A stretch of DNA of 64,000 nt from the NCBI GenBank assembly GCA_964539025.1, contig CAZIFA010000002.1, positions 335,152 through 399,151 on the forward strand, read 5' to 3'. A program made the translations under genes and the position numbers. The notes under the pieces were generated by a model. The model was given only the letters and a program-made list of their open reading frames with translations. It searched no databases and had not been told where the DNA came from. Within the stretch, counting starts at the first letter, position 1. Each line of letters opens with the position of its first letter. Shown piece after piece: positions 1 through 8,896 of the stretch. The stretch comes from Micavibrio_A sp964539025. Lineage in GTDB: Bacteria; Pseudomonadota; Alphaproteobacteria; Micavibrionales; Micavibrionaceae.

Positions 1-3000
1 TACCATCGCCGTTCGAATCGTCGATTTCGTTATTGATGATGGAAACGTTATAGCTGTCCGATACTTCGATACCGTTGTCGCCGGAATCATGGATATAGTT
101 GCCCCAGATTTCGGCGTTGTCGTTGTCGTGGACGTCGATGCCATCGCCGCCGGAATTACCGATATGGTTGTCCCAGATATCGGCAAAATTGCCGAATTCG
201 ACGTTAATGCCGTCCCATCCCGCGTAGTGGATGAGGTTGTGGGCGATATCAACAAAATCGGACGGATCGACATAGATGCCGTGCTGTCCGACATGGTTGA
301 TTTCATTGCCAAAGATGTCAACATAGTGGCTATTGACCAGTTCGATGCCGTGACCGCCGACATCCCAGATGTTGTTGTCGTTGATTTCCGCCAAGTCGCT
401 GTTGTAAACGCGGATGCCCGTGCCGGAACCGTCAGAAACATCGTTGTTTTTGATATCGATGTGGTTGCTGTTCGATGCCCATATGCCGTAATCGACGAAT
501 TCCGTTACATCGTTGTGCTCAACGTCTGCGCCGACGGAATCGATGACGCGGATGCCGATTTCGAAGTCTTCGACATCGTTGCCGTCATGATAGCCGCCGA
601 TCAGGGCGTTATAGCTGTCTTCGACATAAATGCCGATTTCGCCTTTGCCGCTGCCGGAACGACCGTCAATATCGTTGTCCGTGATGATCAGTTTGCCAAC
701 GTCTTTCGCCCAGATGCCGTATTCGACATTGGTGACGTCGTTGTTGTCGATTTCGGCGTCATTGATGCCGCTGTCGTTCAGGCGAATGCCGTATTCAGCG
801 TCCGTGATGACGTTATTGTACACTTTAACGCGGTCCGTATCGTAGAGTTCGATACCCGTGTTGCCTATGTCATCGATCGTGTTGTTGTAGATTTCAACAT
901 CATCGCTGTCGGAAACTTCAATGCCATCGCCTTGCGCGTTCGCGCCGGGGACGTGGATGTTGATGTGGTTGCCGTAAATGTCGGCATAGTGGCTTTCCGT
1001 GACGTTGATGCCGTCTGCATCGACCTCATCGATGTCGTTGTAACGGATGTCTGCATTATAGCTGTCCGATACTTCGATACCGTGTTCGCCGGTGTTGCGG
1101 ATTTCGTTGTCCCAGATTTCGACATTGTCGTTGTCATGGACATCGATACCATCGCCGTCGACATTTTTGATTTTGTTATTCCAGATATCGCCGTAATTGC
1201 CCTGGTACAGGTTGATCCCGTCCCAACCCGCGCCATCGATATCGTTGTGCGCGATATTAACAAAGTCGGATGGGTCGACGTAAATACCGTGCTGGCCTAC
1301 ATCATCGATTTCGTTGCCGAGGATGTCGACGTTGTGGCTGTCGACCAGTTCGATACCATGGCCGTCAACGCTCCAGATGTCGTTGTCGTTGATTTCCGCA
1401 TCATCGCTGCTGTAAACGCGGATACCTGTGCCATCGCCATTCCATACGTCGTTGTTTTTCACATCGACATAATTGCTGTTCGATACCCAGATTCCGTAGT
1501 CAACGAATTGTTGTACATTGTTGTGTTCAACGTCTGCGCTGGCGGAATCAATAACGCGAATGCCAGTTTCGAAATCTTCGACATCGTTACCGTCATTATA
1601 GCCACCGATCAGAGCGTTATAGCTGTCTTCGACATAAATGCCGTAGCTACCTTTGCCGGGACCGACGCGGCCATCAACATCGTTGTCTGTGATGACGAGG
1701 TTGGAAGCGTTTTTAACCCAAATGCCGTTATCGACATTCCATACATTATTGTTATCGATTTCAAGGTTGCCCGACGTGACGTTTTCGGCATGGATGCCGT
1801 CATTGCGTACGTTGTGGACGTTGTTGCCGTTGATCTCGTTGGCGCCTGTGACGTTTGCAAGGAAGATGCCGTGATCGCCGACGGAACTGTTGTCGTTCCA
1901 GACCCAGTTATCGTTGATCGTGTGGTTGTTTCCGCCCAGAATGGTGATGTTGCCCCAGTTGTCGAGGTTGGAATCATGCACCAGGTTGTTGAGCACGGTG
2001 GTTTTGGTCGCGCCTTCACTGTAAATGCCAATGCGGGTCGTATCGTCTATGTCGTTGTGCTGCACTTTTGTATTATGCGCGCCGCCGGCAATTTTAATAC
2101 CGTCCCAGTCGACATTGGTAATGTCGTTGCCCAGAGCCGGGTTTGCGCCGCCTATCGTGACGTCTTTGGTGTGGTAAACGTAGATACCGCTAGCGTCGTC
2201 ATAGTCCGCGCCTGCAGGGAAGGTGGCAACGGTGTTGGAAATCTTGTTGCCCTGGATGAAGCCGCCTTGCGCGTTGGCCAGATAGATACCATCGCCCTTG
2301 ATCGTGCTTCCGGCCTTCTGGCCGATGCGGTTGTTGTTGATGTTCACATTATTGTGCGTGGTGTTGACATGGATGCCATCGGCGCCCGTGAAGTCAACTT
2401 TGTTGCCATCGATATTGATGTTGTTCGAAGCGGTGGCGAGGATGCCTTCCAGCGACGTGTGACCGACGACGTTATCCTTGATTTCGATGGAGGTGTTGCG
2501 GTTGGATACGATACCGCGGTCCGTGCCATCAACGATATTGTTGTTGATTTTGCCCGAACCCCATTCGAGGACGATACCGTCACCACCGGCGTTGTTCACG
2601 CCATTGTACGAAATATCCATGGTCGTGCCGTGCGTTGAGAAAATGCCGTGGCCGCCCGTCGTGTGTGCGGCGTTGAAAGTCACGACGCCATTGTTCGAGT
2701 AGTCCATGAAAATACCATGGCCCGTGGCTTCGACCACGCGGTTGCCGGAAACGGTTGCGAAGTCGGAATTATCGACCCATACGCCGTTCATCGTGCTTTG
2801 GTAGACGATGTTGTTGTAGATGCCGACATTGTTGGCGTTGTCGACATGGAAGCCGTTATCAGCACCCATGACAAAGAAGCCGTCAACGATTACGCCGTCC
2901 GCCGTGATGTGAAATCCGGGAGAGTTTGGTGCGATTACGCTTTCCGGCGCCATGATGCCGGGCTGGCGGAATGCATCGGCGTTGTTCGGGTTAACCCCGG

Positions 3001-4801
3001 CCTGTGCGCCAAGCAGCGTGACTTGTTTATCGATTGTGATGGATTCATTGAAATAGCCCGGAGCCACGGTAACGACACCGCCGCCTGCATCGTTGGCAAG
3101 GTAGACGCCTTGCTGAACGCTGGCATTGTCGGAAAGAACGTTGACGAGGTTCGCCTGGCTGTTGATTTGGCTATCGCCGGCTTTCGTCGTTGCGCCGCCG
3201 ACCGTGTTGCGGGTCAGGATTTCGCCGTTGACGTTAACCACGTTAACTTCAATGCCGCTGGCCGGGACATTCAGAATGCCAAAGCCCAGAACGCTGGTGC
3301 CCGGTGCGAGGTCATATATATTAAGTGCGCCGGTGCCGAGCGTGATATCGCCCAGAATGTTTATGGTGGGTGCCGCCAGCGTCAGATCATGCGTGGTGAT
3401 GCCCGTGATAAGGCCAAAGAACGCGGACCATGTGCTCAGATCGATGCCTGCCGCCGTGTTCAGCGTTTCGGTCGCCCACAGATTGACGTTGGAGTAAGCC
3501 AGAGTATTGGCCAGCGCCTGCGCGTTGACGTTCACGACAGAATTGCCGCCGCTGATGATATCGGCCAGAACACCGCTGGTGAAATTGTTGCTGATGGTTA
3601 GGATTTTCGGGTCGATCAGGAGCGTGCCTGATGCGCCGTTCGCTGCGCTCAGATCCGTAAGTCCGTAATAACCGACGGATTCACCGCCGGAGATTTCGAC
3701 GTCGCCGCCATCGCCTTCTTCGGAACCGCCGCGGCCGCTGACACGGCCGTTGAAGATCGCGTAATCACGTCCATAGAAAAGAACGGAACCGCCGTCGCCG
3801 GATGTAACGGCGTCAACGGACGTTTCGGATGTTTGTGCAACATCGACATTCTGACCCGTGACCGTAACGGAACCGCCGCCGGTTGCGCCCGAAGCGTCAA
3901 GTTTGCCTGAAACGCTGACAACGCCCTGGCCGCCGCCGCTCAGAATAATTTTTCCGCCTTTTGTGGTGACGGAGGAGACATCGACCACGCCGCTCATATT
4001 AATGACGTTGTCTACGGCGCTTTTTGCGGTGGAGGCGGCAATTACGACGGTACCGCCATTTGCATTAATGGAACCGCTATTTTCTACCAGCGCATTTTCG
4101 AGGTTACCATCAACAGCAATTTCAACAAGGTTATCGCCGTACAGATCAAGCGTGACTTTATTGCCAGCGGCCAGAACAACTTTACCCATCTTGGCGTTGA
4201 TAACGCCTGAATTACTGACGTTCGGCGCAACAAATGCCGCAAGACCAGCTTCGGCGACGTTGATTTCGCCCTTCATAACGATACTGCCTTCGGGCACGTT
4301 ATCGGCGAAAGGCTTGAATTCGCCGTGTCCGGTTTGAATGGCGGTGTCGTCCAGGTATCTTGTCGAAGCGATGATGGCGCCGACATTGACTTGAGAGCCT
4401 TCGCCAAAGATGACGCCGTTTTTATCGAAGATGTAGATCTGGCCGTTTGCGTTCAGCGTACCCATGATCATCGTCGGGTCGTTTTCAACATCGTACAAAA
4501 CATATTTAGAAGAGTTGGAGGGCTGCGCTACGTTTACGGTCCAGCCTGCGTTGATGTCGCCGTCACCGTGGACTTTCGTGAAGTCCGTGTGCTGCGTGAT
4601 GTTCGTTGTGTTCGGCACGGTCGTGTCGATGGAGATCGAACCTTCGTCTGCGACGTGATCGGTCCAGTTGTCCGCGAAAGCGGGAGATGCGAGCGCCGCG
4701 AGACTCGTCGCCGTGAGCGCCGTTGTCGTCAAATATCTGCGCAAACTTTTGCCAACAAGTCCGAAGTTGTTCGCAAATCCGTTTTGAATAAGTCTCATCA
4801 T
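1..4801 (-). CDS. Two-partner secretion (TpsA/FhaB-like) giant adhesin with beta-helix repeats, 3' end cut by window edge
   Basis: About 1600 residues are visible and the frame is open to the window edge. The start is ATGATG (4801) behind a GGAGAG ribosome site. An extended signal peptide ends near AFA|DNW (about residue 45). A TPS/haemagglutination domain follows, with the typical elements IFDKNGVIFGEG and VNVGAIIAST, then a region ending in TLLIDP, as in FHA-type exoproteins. From about residue 560 (nt 3120 downward) the protein changes to a NosD/pectate-lyase-like right-handed beta helix with a roughly 23-residue period; typical turns are DGIDVHDNDNVEIWDNEI and HGIEVSDSYNADIRYNDI. A 336-residue segment is tandemly duplicated. 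The family is exported by Sec and then by a TpsB porin, here the divergent gene at 5210-6952. The predicted role is surface adhesion or contact; the ligand is unknown. Confidence 0.85.
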   Translation of the reverse strand, partial: MMRLIQNGFANNFGLVGKSLRRYLTTTALTATSLAALASPAFADNWTDHVADEGSISIDTTVPNTTNITQHTDFTKVHGDGDINAGWTVNVAQPSNSSKYVLYDVENDPTMIMGTLNANGQIYIFDKNGVIFGEGSQVNVGAIIASTRYLDDTAIQTGHGEFKPFADNVPEGSIVMKGEINVAEAGLAAFVAPNVSNSGVINAKMGKVVLAAGNKVTLDLYGDNLVEIAVDGNLENALVENSGSINANGGTVVIAASTAKSAVDNVINMSGVVDVSSVTTKGGKIILSGGGQGVVSVSGKLDASGATGGGSVTVTGQNVDVAQTSETSVDAVTSGDGGSVLFYGRDYAIFNGRVSGRGGSEEGDGGDVEISGGESVGYYGLTDLSAANGASGTLLIDPKILTISNNFTSGVLADIISGGNSVVNVNAQALANTLAYSNVNLWATETLNTAAGIDLSTWSAFFGLITGITTHDLTLAAPTINILGDITLGTGALNIYDLAPGTSVLGFGILNVPASGIEVNVVNVNGEILTRNTVGGATTKAGDSQINSQANLVNVLSDNASVQQGVYLANDAGGGVVTVAPGYFNESITIDKQVTLLGAQAGVNPNNADAFRQPGIMAPESVIAPNSPGFHITADGVIVDGFFVMGADNGFHVDNANNVGIYNNIVYQSTMNGVWVDNSDFATVSGNRVVEATGHGIFMDYSNNGVVTFNAAHTTGGHGIFSTHGTTMDISYNGVNNAGGDGIVLEWGSGKINNNIVDGTDRGIVSNRNTSIEIKDNVVGHTSLEGILATASNNINIDGNKVDFTGADGIHVNTTHNNVNINNNRIGQKAGSTIKGDGIYLANAQGGFIQGNKISNTVATFPAGADYDDASGIYVYHTKDVTIGGANPALGNDITNVDWDGIKIAGGAHNTKVQHNDIDDTTRIGIYSEGATKTTVLNNLVHDSNLDNWGNITILGGNNHTINDNWVWNDNSSVGDHGIFLANVTGANEINGNNVHNVRNDGIHAENVTSGNLEIDNNNVWNVDNGIWVKNASNLVITDNDVDGRVGPGKGSYGIYVEDSYNALIGGYNDGNDVEDFETGIRVIDSASADVEHNNVQQFVDYGIWVSNSNYVDVKNNDVWNGDGTGIRVYSSDDAEINDNDIWSVDGHGIELVDSHNVDILGNEIDDVGQHGIYVDPSDFVNIAHNDIDGAGWDGINLYQGNYGDIWNNKIKNVDGDGIDVHDNDNVEIWDNEIRNTGEHGIEVSDSYNADIRYNDIDEVDADGINVTESHYADIYGNHINIHVPGANAQGDGIEVSDSDDVEIYNNTIDDIGNTGIELYDTDRVKVYNNVITDAEYGIRLNDSGINDAEIDNNDVTNVEYGIWAKDVGKLIITDNDIDGRSGSGKGEIGIYVEDSYNALIGGYHDGNDVEDFEIGIRVIDSVGADVEHNDVTEFVDYGIWASNSNHIDIKNNDVSDGSGTGIRVYNSDLAEINDNNIWDVGGHGIELVNSHYVDIFGNEINHVGQHGIYVDPSDFVDIAHNLIHYAGWDGINVEFGNFADIWDNHIGNSGGDGIDVHDNDNAEIWGNYIHDSGDNGIEVSDSYNVSIINNEIDDSNGDG
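56..1790 (-). repeat. 1008-bp tandem duplication inside the adhesin gene
   Basis: Matching landmarks recur exactly 1008 bp apart. The stretch ttatagctgtccgatacttc starts at 48 and again at 1056, and gttatagctgtcttcgacat starts at 609 and again at 1617. 1008 bp equals 336 codons, so the frame is kept. The copies have diverged by many point changes and similarity fades above about 1790. The lower copy continues toward or past the left edge, so the total copy number cannot be seen. Confidence 0.8.
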
Positions 4802-5019
4802 GCTCTCCATAAACTGGTAATTGTTATAAAAAATCCTGAGCGTTCTCTTGGAATCGTCCGGGCAGTATTCGGGATTTAATCTTGTAACCGCGCATAAATG
4901 CCATTTTTTGGACGTAATAACAACAGTTTTTAAGAGATTTTTAACCTTCTATCCGACGCCGCTTAATAAGCAAGTTCTAATGCATACGGAAATCCGCCAT
5001 TTTTTATGAAAATATTCGT

Positions 5020-5157
5020 GGCAAGTGTCTCATATTAGCAACGGTAAGGAGGGTCAAAAGACATATATTAGCACTTGCCCCATTGTGAAGCGGGGCGAAT
5101 TGCCGTACTTTCCCGTAAAGAAATTGGCTGGCACATGCTCTTGTGCTGGCCGGTTTT
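5020..5157 (+). promoter_or_regulatory. Structured leader between divergent tpsA and tpsB, with strong hairpins
   Basis: The 408-bp gap 4802-5209 has no gene. Three inverted repeats lie in it. GGCAAGTG (5020-5027) pairs with CACTTGCC (5072-5079). GCCCC (5077-5081) pairs with GGGGC (5092-5096). A 15-bp stem is formed by 5121-5135 and 5142-5156, with four G-T wobbles and a TGCTCT loop, followed directly by a short T run and ATG. The octamer TATTAGCA occurs three times (about 5033, 5066 and 5161). The last hairpin resembles a terminator or attenuator about 50 nt before the tpsB start. No known riboswitch consensus was recognised. The regulatory role is inference. Confidence 0.5.
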
Positions 5158-5209
5158 ATGTATTAGCAGTAGGTCCGTATTCTTAAATCATAATTTCGAG
5201 GGCATTCCT

Positions 5210-6952
5210 ATGAAAGCCAAGGGTCAGTTTCATTCGTTCATTCTTGCCGGGATTACAGTTTCCGCGCTGGTTCTGTGTCATCCTGCCATGGCGCAGGTTA
5301 CGCAGCAGACCGGCATCGCCGACCCGTCGCGCGCCAGTGAAGAATTCAAGCAGCCCGATCTAAAACCGCAAGTCGAACCCGATGTTCGCGTCAAGGCAGC
5401 AAAGCCGCTCAACGCTCCTGCCGGTTCCGAGAAAATCACCTTCACATTAAAGAGTATAAATTTTGATGGCGTCAGCGCATATACGCCCGAGCAACTGCAA
5501 TCTGTATACGGAGACAAAGTCGGTCAGACGATCAGCCTCGCCGATCTCTATGCAATCGCCAACGAACTGACCGCCAAGTACCGCAACGAAGGCTACATCC
5601 TGACGCAGGTTGTTGTTCCTCCGCAGGAAATCAGCGGAGGCACTGTAAAGCTCCGCGTTGTTGAAGGTTATGTCCAGAACATCAAAATTCAAAAAGAAGA
5701 TCCGAACGCGCCGATCGACATTGCCAATATCGAATCTTACGCGAGCCAGATCAATATCGGCGGCCCGCTCAATGCGCGCCAGCTTGAACGCGAATTGTTG
5801 ATCATCAACGATCTGCCCGGCATCACCGCACGCAGCATCCTGAGCCCGTCGCCGAACACGCCCGGCGCCGCCGACATGCTCATCATCTTGCAATATGACC
5901 CGGTAGACGGACTCCTCAGCGTCGATGACTACGGATCGCGTTATCTCGGTCCGCTACAACTTGGCGCCGCCGCGACGCTCAACTCCATGCTCGGGCTGAA
6001 CGAAGCGATTTCCGCACAGATCGTCACCGCGCCGCAAAATACGTATGAGCTTGGCTACGGATCTCTGGGCTATGAACAGCCAATCGGCCGCTACGGCACG
6101 AAAGTTCACGCGAGTGCGAGTGTAACGGATACCGATCCCGGCTATGATCTGAAACAATTCGATGTCGAAGGCCGTTCGTACATGATACAGGTCGGCGCGA
6201 CGCACCCGTTCATCCGTTCCCGCGCGGAAAACTTAACGGGCCGTTTGAATCTGGACTGGCGCCGCGTTTCGTCGACCAACAACATCGAACCGACCCGCCG
6301 CGACCGCATCACCAATATACGTCTTGGCGGACGGTATGAATTCGTCGACACGATCTTAGGCGCGGCCGCCAACACGATCGATGCGGAATTGTCCCAAGGT
6401 CTTGGAATATTCGGAGCCACAGACGAAGGCGATGTTAACATCACCCGTCCGCTCGCCGATCCGCAAGCCACGAAACTTGAAGCGGAGGTACAGCGTCTGC
6501 AACGCGTCACCGACAAGGTCAACTTATTGCTCGGCGCGCGCGGACAGATTGCTAGCGACGCTCTGCTGTCATCGGAAGAGTTTGCCGTCGGCGGCATCAA
6601 TTCCGGTCGCGGCTATGATCCGTCCGAAGTTGTCGGCGATCAGGGCATTTCCGGAAAGGTGGAATTGCAGTGGAACACGCCGTACAGATTCGATACGACG
6701 TTCATCGAGAATTACCAACTGTTCGGCTTTTACGATATCGGACGCGTCTGGAACGACGATGCGACGACCTCCACGCAAAAACGCGATTCCATCGCTTCCG
6801 CAGGTGCTGGTGTAAGGCTCGATCTTCCCTACGAAGTAGATGCGGATCTCGCCGTGGCATTCCCGCTCACACGTCAGGTTCAAACGCAAAGCCGGGGGAC
6901 TAACCACGAACGCGACACGAAATTTTATTTCAGTCTGCGCAAGAAATTCTAA
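5210..6952 (+). CDS. TpsB-family outer-membrane transporter (ShlB/FhaC/HecB-like)
   Basis: 580 residues. ATG 5210 is chosen because a signal peptide begins there (MKAKGQFHSFILAGITVSA..., cleavage near AMA|QV) and a GAGGG lies about 9 nt upstream; the open frame extends further upstream but without export features. A POTRA domain lies at about residues 80-160 (LKSINFDGV..., RVVEGYVQNI). It is followed by the ShlB/FhaC beta barrel with the conserved loop-6 motif as GRGYDP (about residue 467) and a C-terminal phenylalanine (SLRKKF) suited to BAM insertion. The family threads TpsA exoproteins through the outer membrane. The substrate is presumably the divergent adhesin at 1-4801. TPS pairs are more often co-directional, so the divergent layout with a structured leader is unusual. 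Confidence 0.92.
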   Translation: MKAKGQFHSFILAGITVSALVLCHPAMAQVTQQTGIADPSRASEEFKQPDLKPQVEPDVRVKAAKPLNAPAGSEKITFTLKSINFDGVSAYTPEQLQSVYGDKVGQTISLADLYAIANELTAKYRNEGYILTQVVVPPQEISGGTVKLRVVEGYVQNIKIQKEDPNAPIDIANIESYASQINIGGPLNARQLERELLIINDLPGITARSILSPSPNTPGAADMLIILQYDPVDGLLSVDDYGSRYLGPLQLGAAATLNSMLGLNEAISAQIVTAPQNTYELGYGSLGYEQPIGRYGTKVHASASVTDTDPGYDLKQFDVEGRSYMIQVGATHPFIRSRAENLTGRLNLDWRRVSSTNNIEPTRRDRITNIRLGGRYEFVDTILGAAANTIDAELSQGLGIFGATDEGDVNITRPLADPQATKLEAEVQRLQRVTDKVNLLLGARGQIASDALLSSEEFAVGGINSGRGYDPSEVVGDQGISGKVELQWNTPYRFDTTFIENYQLFGFYDIGRVWNDDATTSTQKRDSIASAGAGVRLDLPYEVDADLAVAFPLTRQVQTQSRGTNHERDTKFYFSLRKKF

Positions 6953-6967
6953 AGGAATTCGATCATG

Positions 6968-6998
6968 AAAAAACGCCCCATTGTCGGGGCGTTTTTTT
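6968..6998. terminator. Bidirectional intrinsic terminator
   Basis: A perfect AAAAAACGCCCC / GGGGCGTTTTTT stem with an ATTGT loop has A and T runs on its two sides, so it can end transcription of tpsB from the left and of the convergent 6997-8271 gene from the right. The stop codon of the minus gene lies inside the T run. Confidence 0.9.
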
Positions 6999-8271
6999 AT
7001 TTCGTGATTTTACGAAGTCCGTTGAGATTGGCGATGGCGACACTCAAGGCGCAGAGCGTAAAGATCATTCCTAACTGCCATGCCTGCCAAAGACCGTAAC
7101 CTGTGCTGGTTATGCCGAACAGTACTATCATCAACATTGTGTAATAACGTTGCAGCAGCGGCGGAAGAGTGTCGAGTTTGTTGAATAAATAAACGGTGAA
7201 TCCTATCAGCAGCAAAATCCCCATCAGGCCGAACTCAACCCAGATTTGCAGCACGGCGTTATGAGGGTGCAGCACGCTATGGACTTTTGCGAGAGGCAAT
7301 CTTTCATCGGAATAAAAAAAGCGCGTGGCTTCGACGCCGTGCCCGAAGAAAGGCTTATCCATGATCTGGTCCGAAATGAAACTCCAGACTTCGATTCTAT
7401 GCGGAACGCTTGCAGAATCTAGAAAAACGGGCAAAACCGTATCGGCAGTATATCCGGCAAAAAACGTGCGCTGGATCGGTCCTGCAAAAAACGGCGCGGC
7501 CAGCATTGCGGCGATGATGCCGCCCAGTAAAACTTTCCGCGCTATTTTTTTATGCGATGGATAAAAAAGCATCAACACGCCCAGCGCAGCGGAAATCTGT
7601 GCGGTTTGACTTGCCGAATGGGCAAGGGCGGACAAAACGCAGGCCAGCATAATCGCTGCCAGTATCTGCTTGTTGCGCTTTGTTAAGGTCCCCGTGCAAA
7701 GCAGAAGCAACACAGGAAAACAGAGAAGTGTGAGAAAAGTCGCGTTGCGGTTGATAAGGTAGCCGTTGAGGATCGATTCGGGAAGTTCTCCTTCGAAGTG
7801 AAGGATGGATTTTGTTATGCTGAACGCGGTCTCATATTCGAAAGTAATGGCAAGACCGGCTACTGCACACATCATGACGGCAATGATTGTCAGGGCGTTT
7901 TTCTTTGCGGCATTCACATCGATTGTCTGCGCAAAGAACAGTAAGGGGGCCAGCGAGAAGAAAAGTCCGGCAAGTTTCAGGCTACGCTCCAATGCGAAGT
8001 TACGATTAAATGACCAGAACGCGCTGGCAGCTGCGAGCAGGCAGAGCGCGGCAAAAAACCCGAACAGCTTTTTATCGAGCGGTGGCAGCGTGCGCGTCAT
8101 CGAATAGGCGTAAATTGCGCTCAGCAAAGCTGTAACGGCAGGCAGGAAGCAAAGTGCGCGCGGCAGAACAAGACAGATAGCAAGGCTTGCCAGCATGGCG
8201 GCAAAAATCATGCCCTGTTCACGGGGGGAAAGAATTCGGGACGTCGGAATTGCTGGCGCAGTGTCAATCAT
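6997..8271 (-). CDS. O-antigen ligase/polymerase family membrane protein (Wzy_C/WaaL-like)
   Basis: 424 residues with about ten to twelve hydrophobic segments. The large loop carries the family signature LHPHNAVLQIWVEFGLMG at about residue 330, where the H-x-H-N element is functionally important in O-antigen ligases and related glycan polymerases. The likely role is transfer or polymerisation of lipid-linked glycan at the periplasmic face of the inner membrane. No other lipopolysaccharide genes are nearby, so ligase, polymerase or protein O-glycosyltransferase cannot be told apart. It converges on tpsB across a shared terminator. Confidence 0.82.
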   Translation of the reverse strand: MIDTAPAIPTSRILSPREQGMIFAAMLASLAICLVLPRALCFLPAVTALLSAIYAYSMTRTLPPLDKKLFGFFAALCLLAAASAFWSFNRNFALERSLKLAGLFFSLAPLLFFAQTIDVNAAKKNALTIIAVMMCAVAGLAITFEYETAFSITKSILHFEGELPESILNGYLINRNATFLTLLCFPVLLLLCTGTLTKRNKQILAAIMLACVLSALAHSASQTAQISAALGVLMLFYPSHKKIARKVLLGGIIAAMLAAPFFAGPIQRTFFAGYTADTVLPVFLDSASVPHRIEVWSFISDQIMDKPFFGHGVEATRFFYSDERLPLAKVHSVLHPHNAVLQIWVEFGLMGILLLIGFTVYLFNKLDTLPPLLQRYYTMLMIVLFGITSTGYGLWQAWQLGMIFTLCALSVAIANLNGLRKITK

Positions 8272-8346
8272 AAAAACATGCAGCCCGAACTTTGTCGGGC
8301 TGGCAAGTCTAAAAGCGAAACTATGAGGCGCTTAGTTGGCAGAGGG

Positions 8347-8703
8347 TTATTGTGCCACGGGCGGGCCTGCGACCGGGATATCGCGCGATGCATCCGGTGC
8401 ATTCGCGGTAGTTCCGGCAGGCATTTGCGCGGCGTCTTCGAGCGCTTTGGGCGCTTCGTTGGTGAAGTTACCCTTGAACGTGTCGTTCGGATCGTAGTTG
8501 CCGCCAGTGGTGGTTTCGATGGCGTTGAGATTTTCGGGGCTCGGAGTTGCTTCGAGCGCGACATCCTGAGCCGCGGGATCTTCCGCATTGCGCGCGGCGA
8601 TATTCGCGGCTTCATCGGAAACGCCGTCCATGACGGGTTGGGTGGCTATGACGATAGCGGACAGGGCGACGATCACCATGCAGACAAAAATAAAACGAAC
8701 CAT
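8347..8703 (-). CDS. Small single-pass or exported protein of unknown function
   Basis: 118 residues. Start 8703 is preceded by AAGGAG about 9 nt upstream; an in-frame start at 8793 would add 30 residues of non-typical sequence. An N-terminal hydrophobic segment (MVRFIFVCMVIVALSAIVIA) acts as signal anchor or signal peptide. The remainder is acidic, rich in Ala, Pro, Asn and Thr, and probably disordered in the periplasm. No family is recognised. It sits between the O-antigen ligase-type gene and the entericidin-like gene on the same strand. Confidence 0.6.
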   Translation of the reverse strand: MVRFIFVCMVIVALSAIVIATQPVMDGVSDEAANIAARNAEDPAAQDVALEATPSPENLNAIETTTGGNYDPNDTFKGNFTNEAPKALEDAAQMPAGTTANAPDASRDIPVAGPPVAQ

Positions 8704-8755
8704 GTTTGTGTTCTCCTTTTCAAATAGGGATGGTGCAAAGAGCGTGCCGTTTTCC

Positions 8756-8884
8756 CTAAAATGTATCCTGCATCCATTGACCCATATTTTCAACGTCTTT
8801 TCCGGCGCCTTCGGCGGTGTTGGAGCAGGCAGTCAGCAATCCAATTACCATAATTAATGACAGATATACAAGCATTTTTTGCAT
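8756..8884 (-). CDS. Entericidin-like small lipoprotein (EcnA/EcnB type)
   Basis: 42 residues. It starts at ATG 8884 with AGGA about 10 nt upstream and ends at TAG 8756-8758. The sequence has a short hydrophobic signal, lipobox LTAC (Cys20), then CSNTAEGAGKDVENMGQWMQ, matching the entericidin pattern C-x-NT-x-x-G-x-G-x-D-x-x-x-x-G. Entericidins are tiny envelope lipoproteins described in enterobacteria as an antidote/toxin pair. In many alphaproteobacteria a single copy is present with an uncharacterised envelope role. No partner is seen beside it. Its small size means it may be missed by automated calling. Confidence 0.8.
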   Translation of the reverse strand: MQKMLVYLSLIMVIGLLTACSNTAEGAGKDVENMGQWMQDTF

Positions 8885-8896
8885 AATGGTTAATTC

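Noticed and set aside
1..2300. Repeats considered as a CRISPR array
   Set aside because: Repeats are degenerate, coding, 69-bp periodic and in frame with the beta-helix; there are no identical repeats with unique spacers and no cas genes.
89..2638. Long plus-strand open frame of 849 codons
   Set aside because: It is the antisense shadow of the repetitive adhesin. The Val/Asp/Ile-only composition comes from reading the complement of Asn/Asp/Gly/Ile codons, and the minus strand has signal peptide and TPS motifs.
2648..4879. Further plus-strand frames opposite the adhesin N-terminus
   Set aside because: They lack domains and ribosome sites and lie fully antisense to the clear TPS domain.
8268..8615. 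115-codon minus-strand frame overlapping the small exported protein
   Set aside because: Arg/Pro/Ser-rich alternative frame with no ribosome site; the 8347-8703 frame has a signal segment and AAGGAG.
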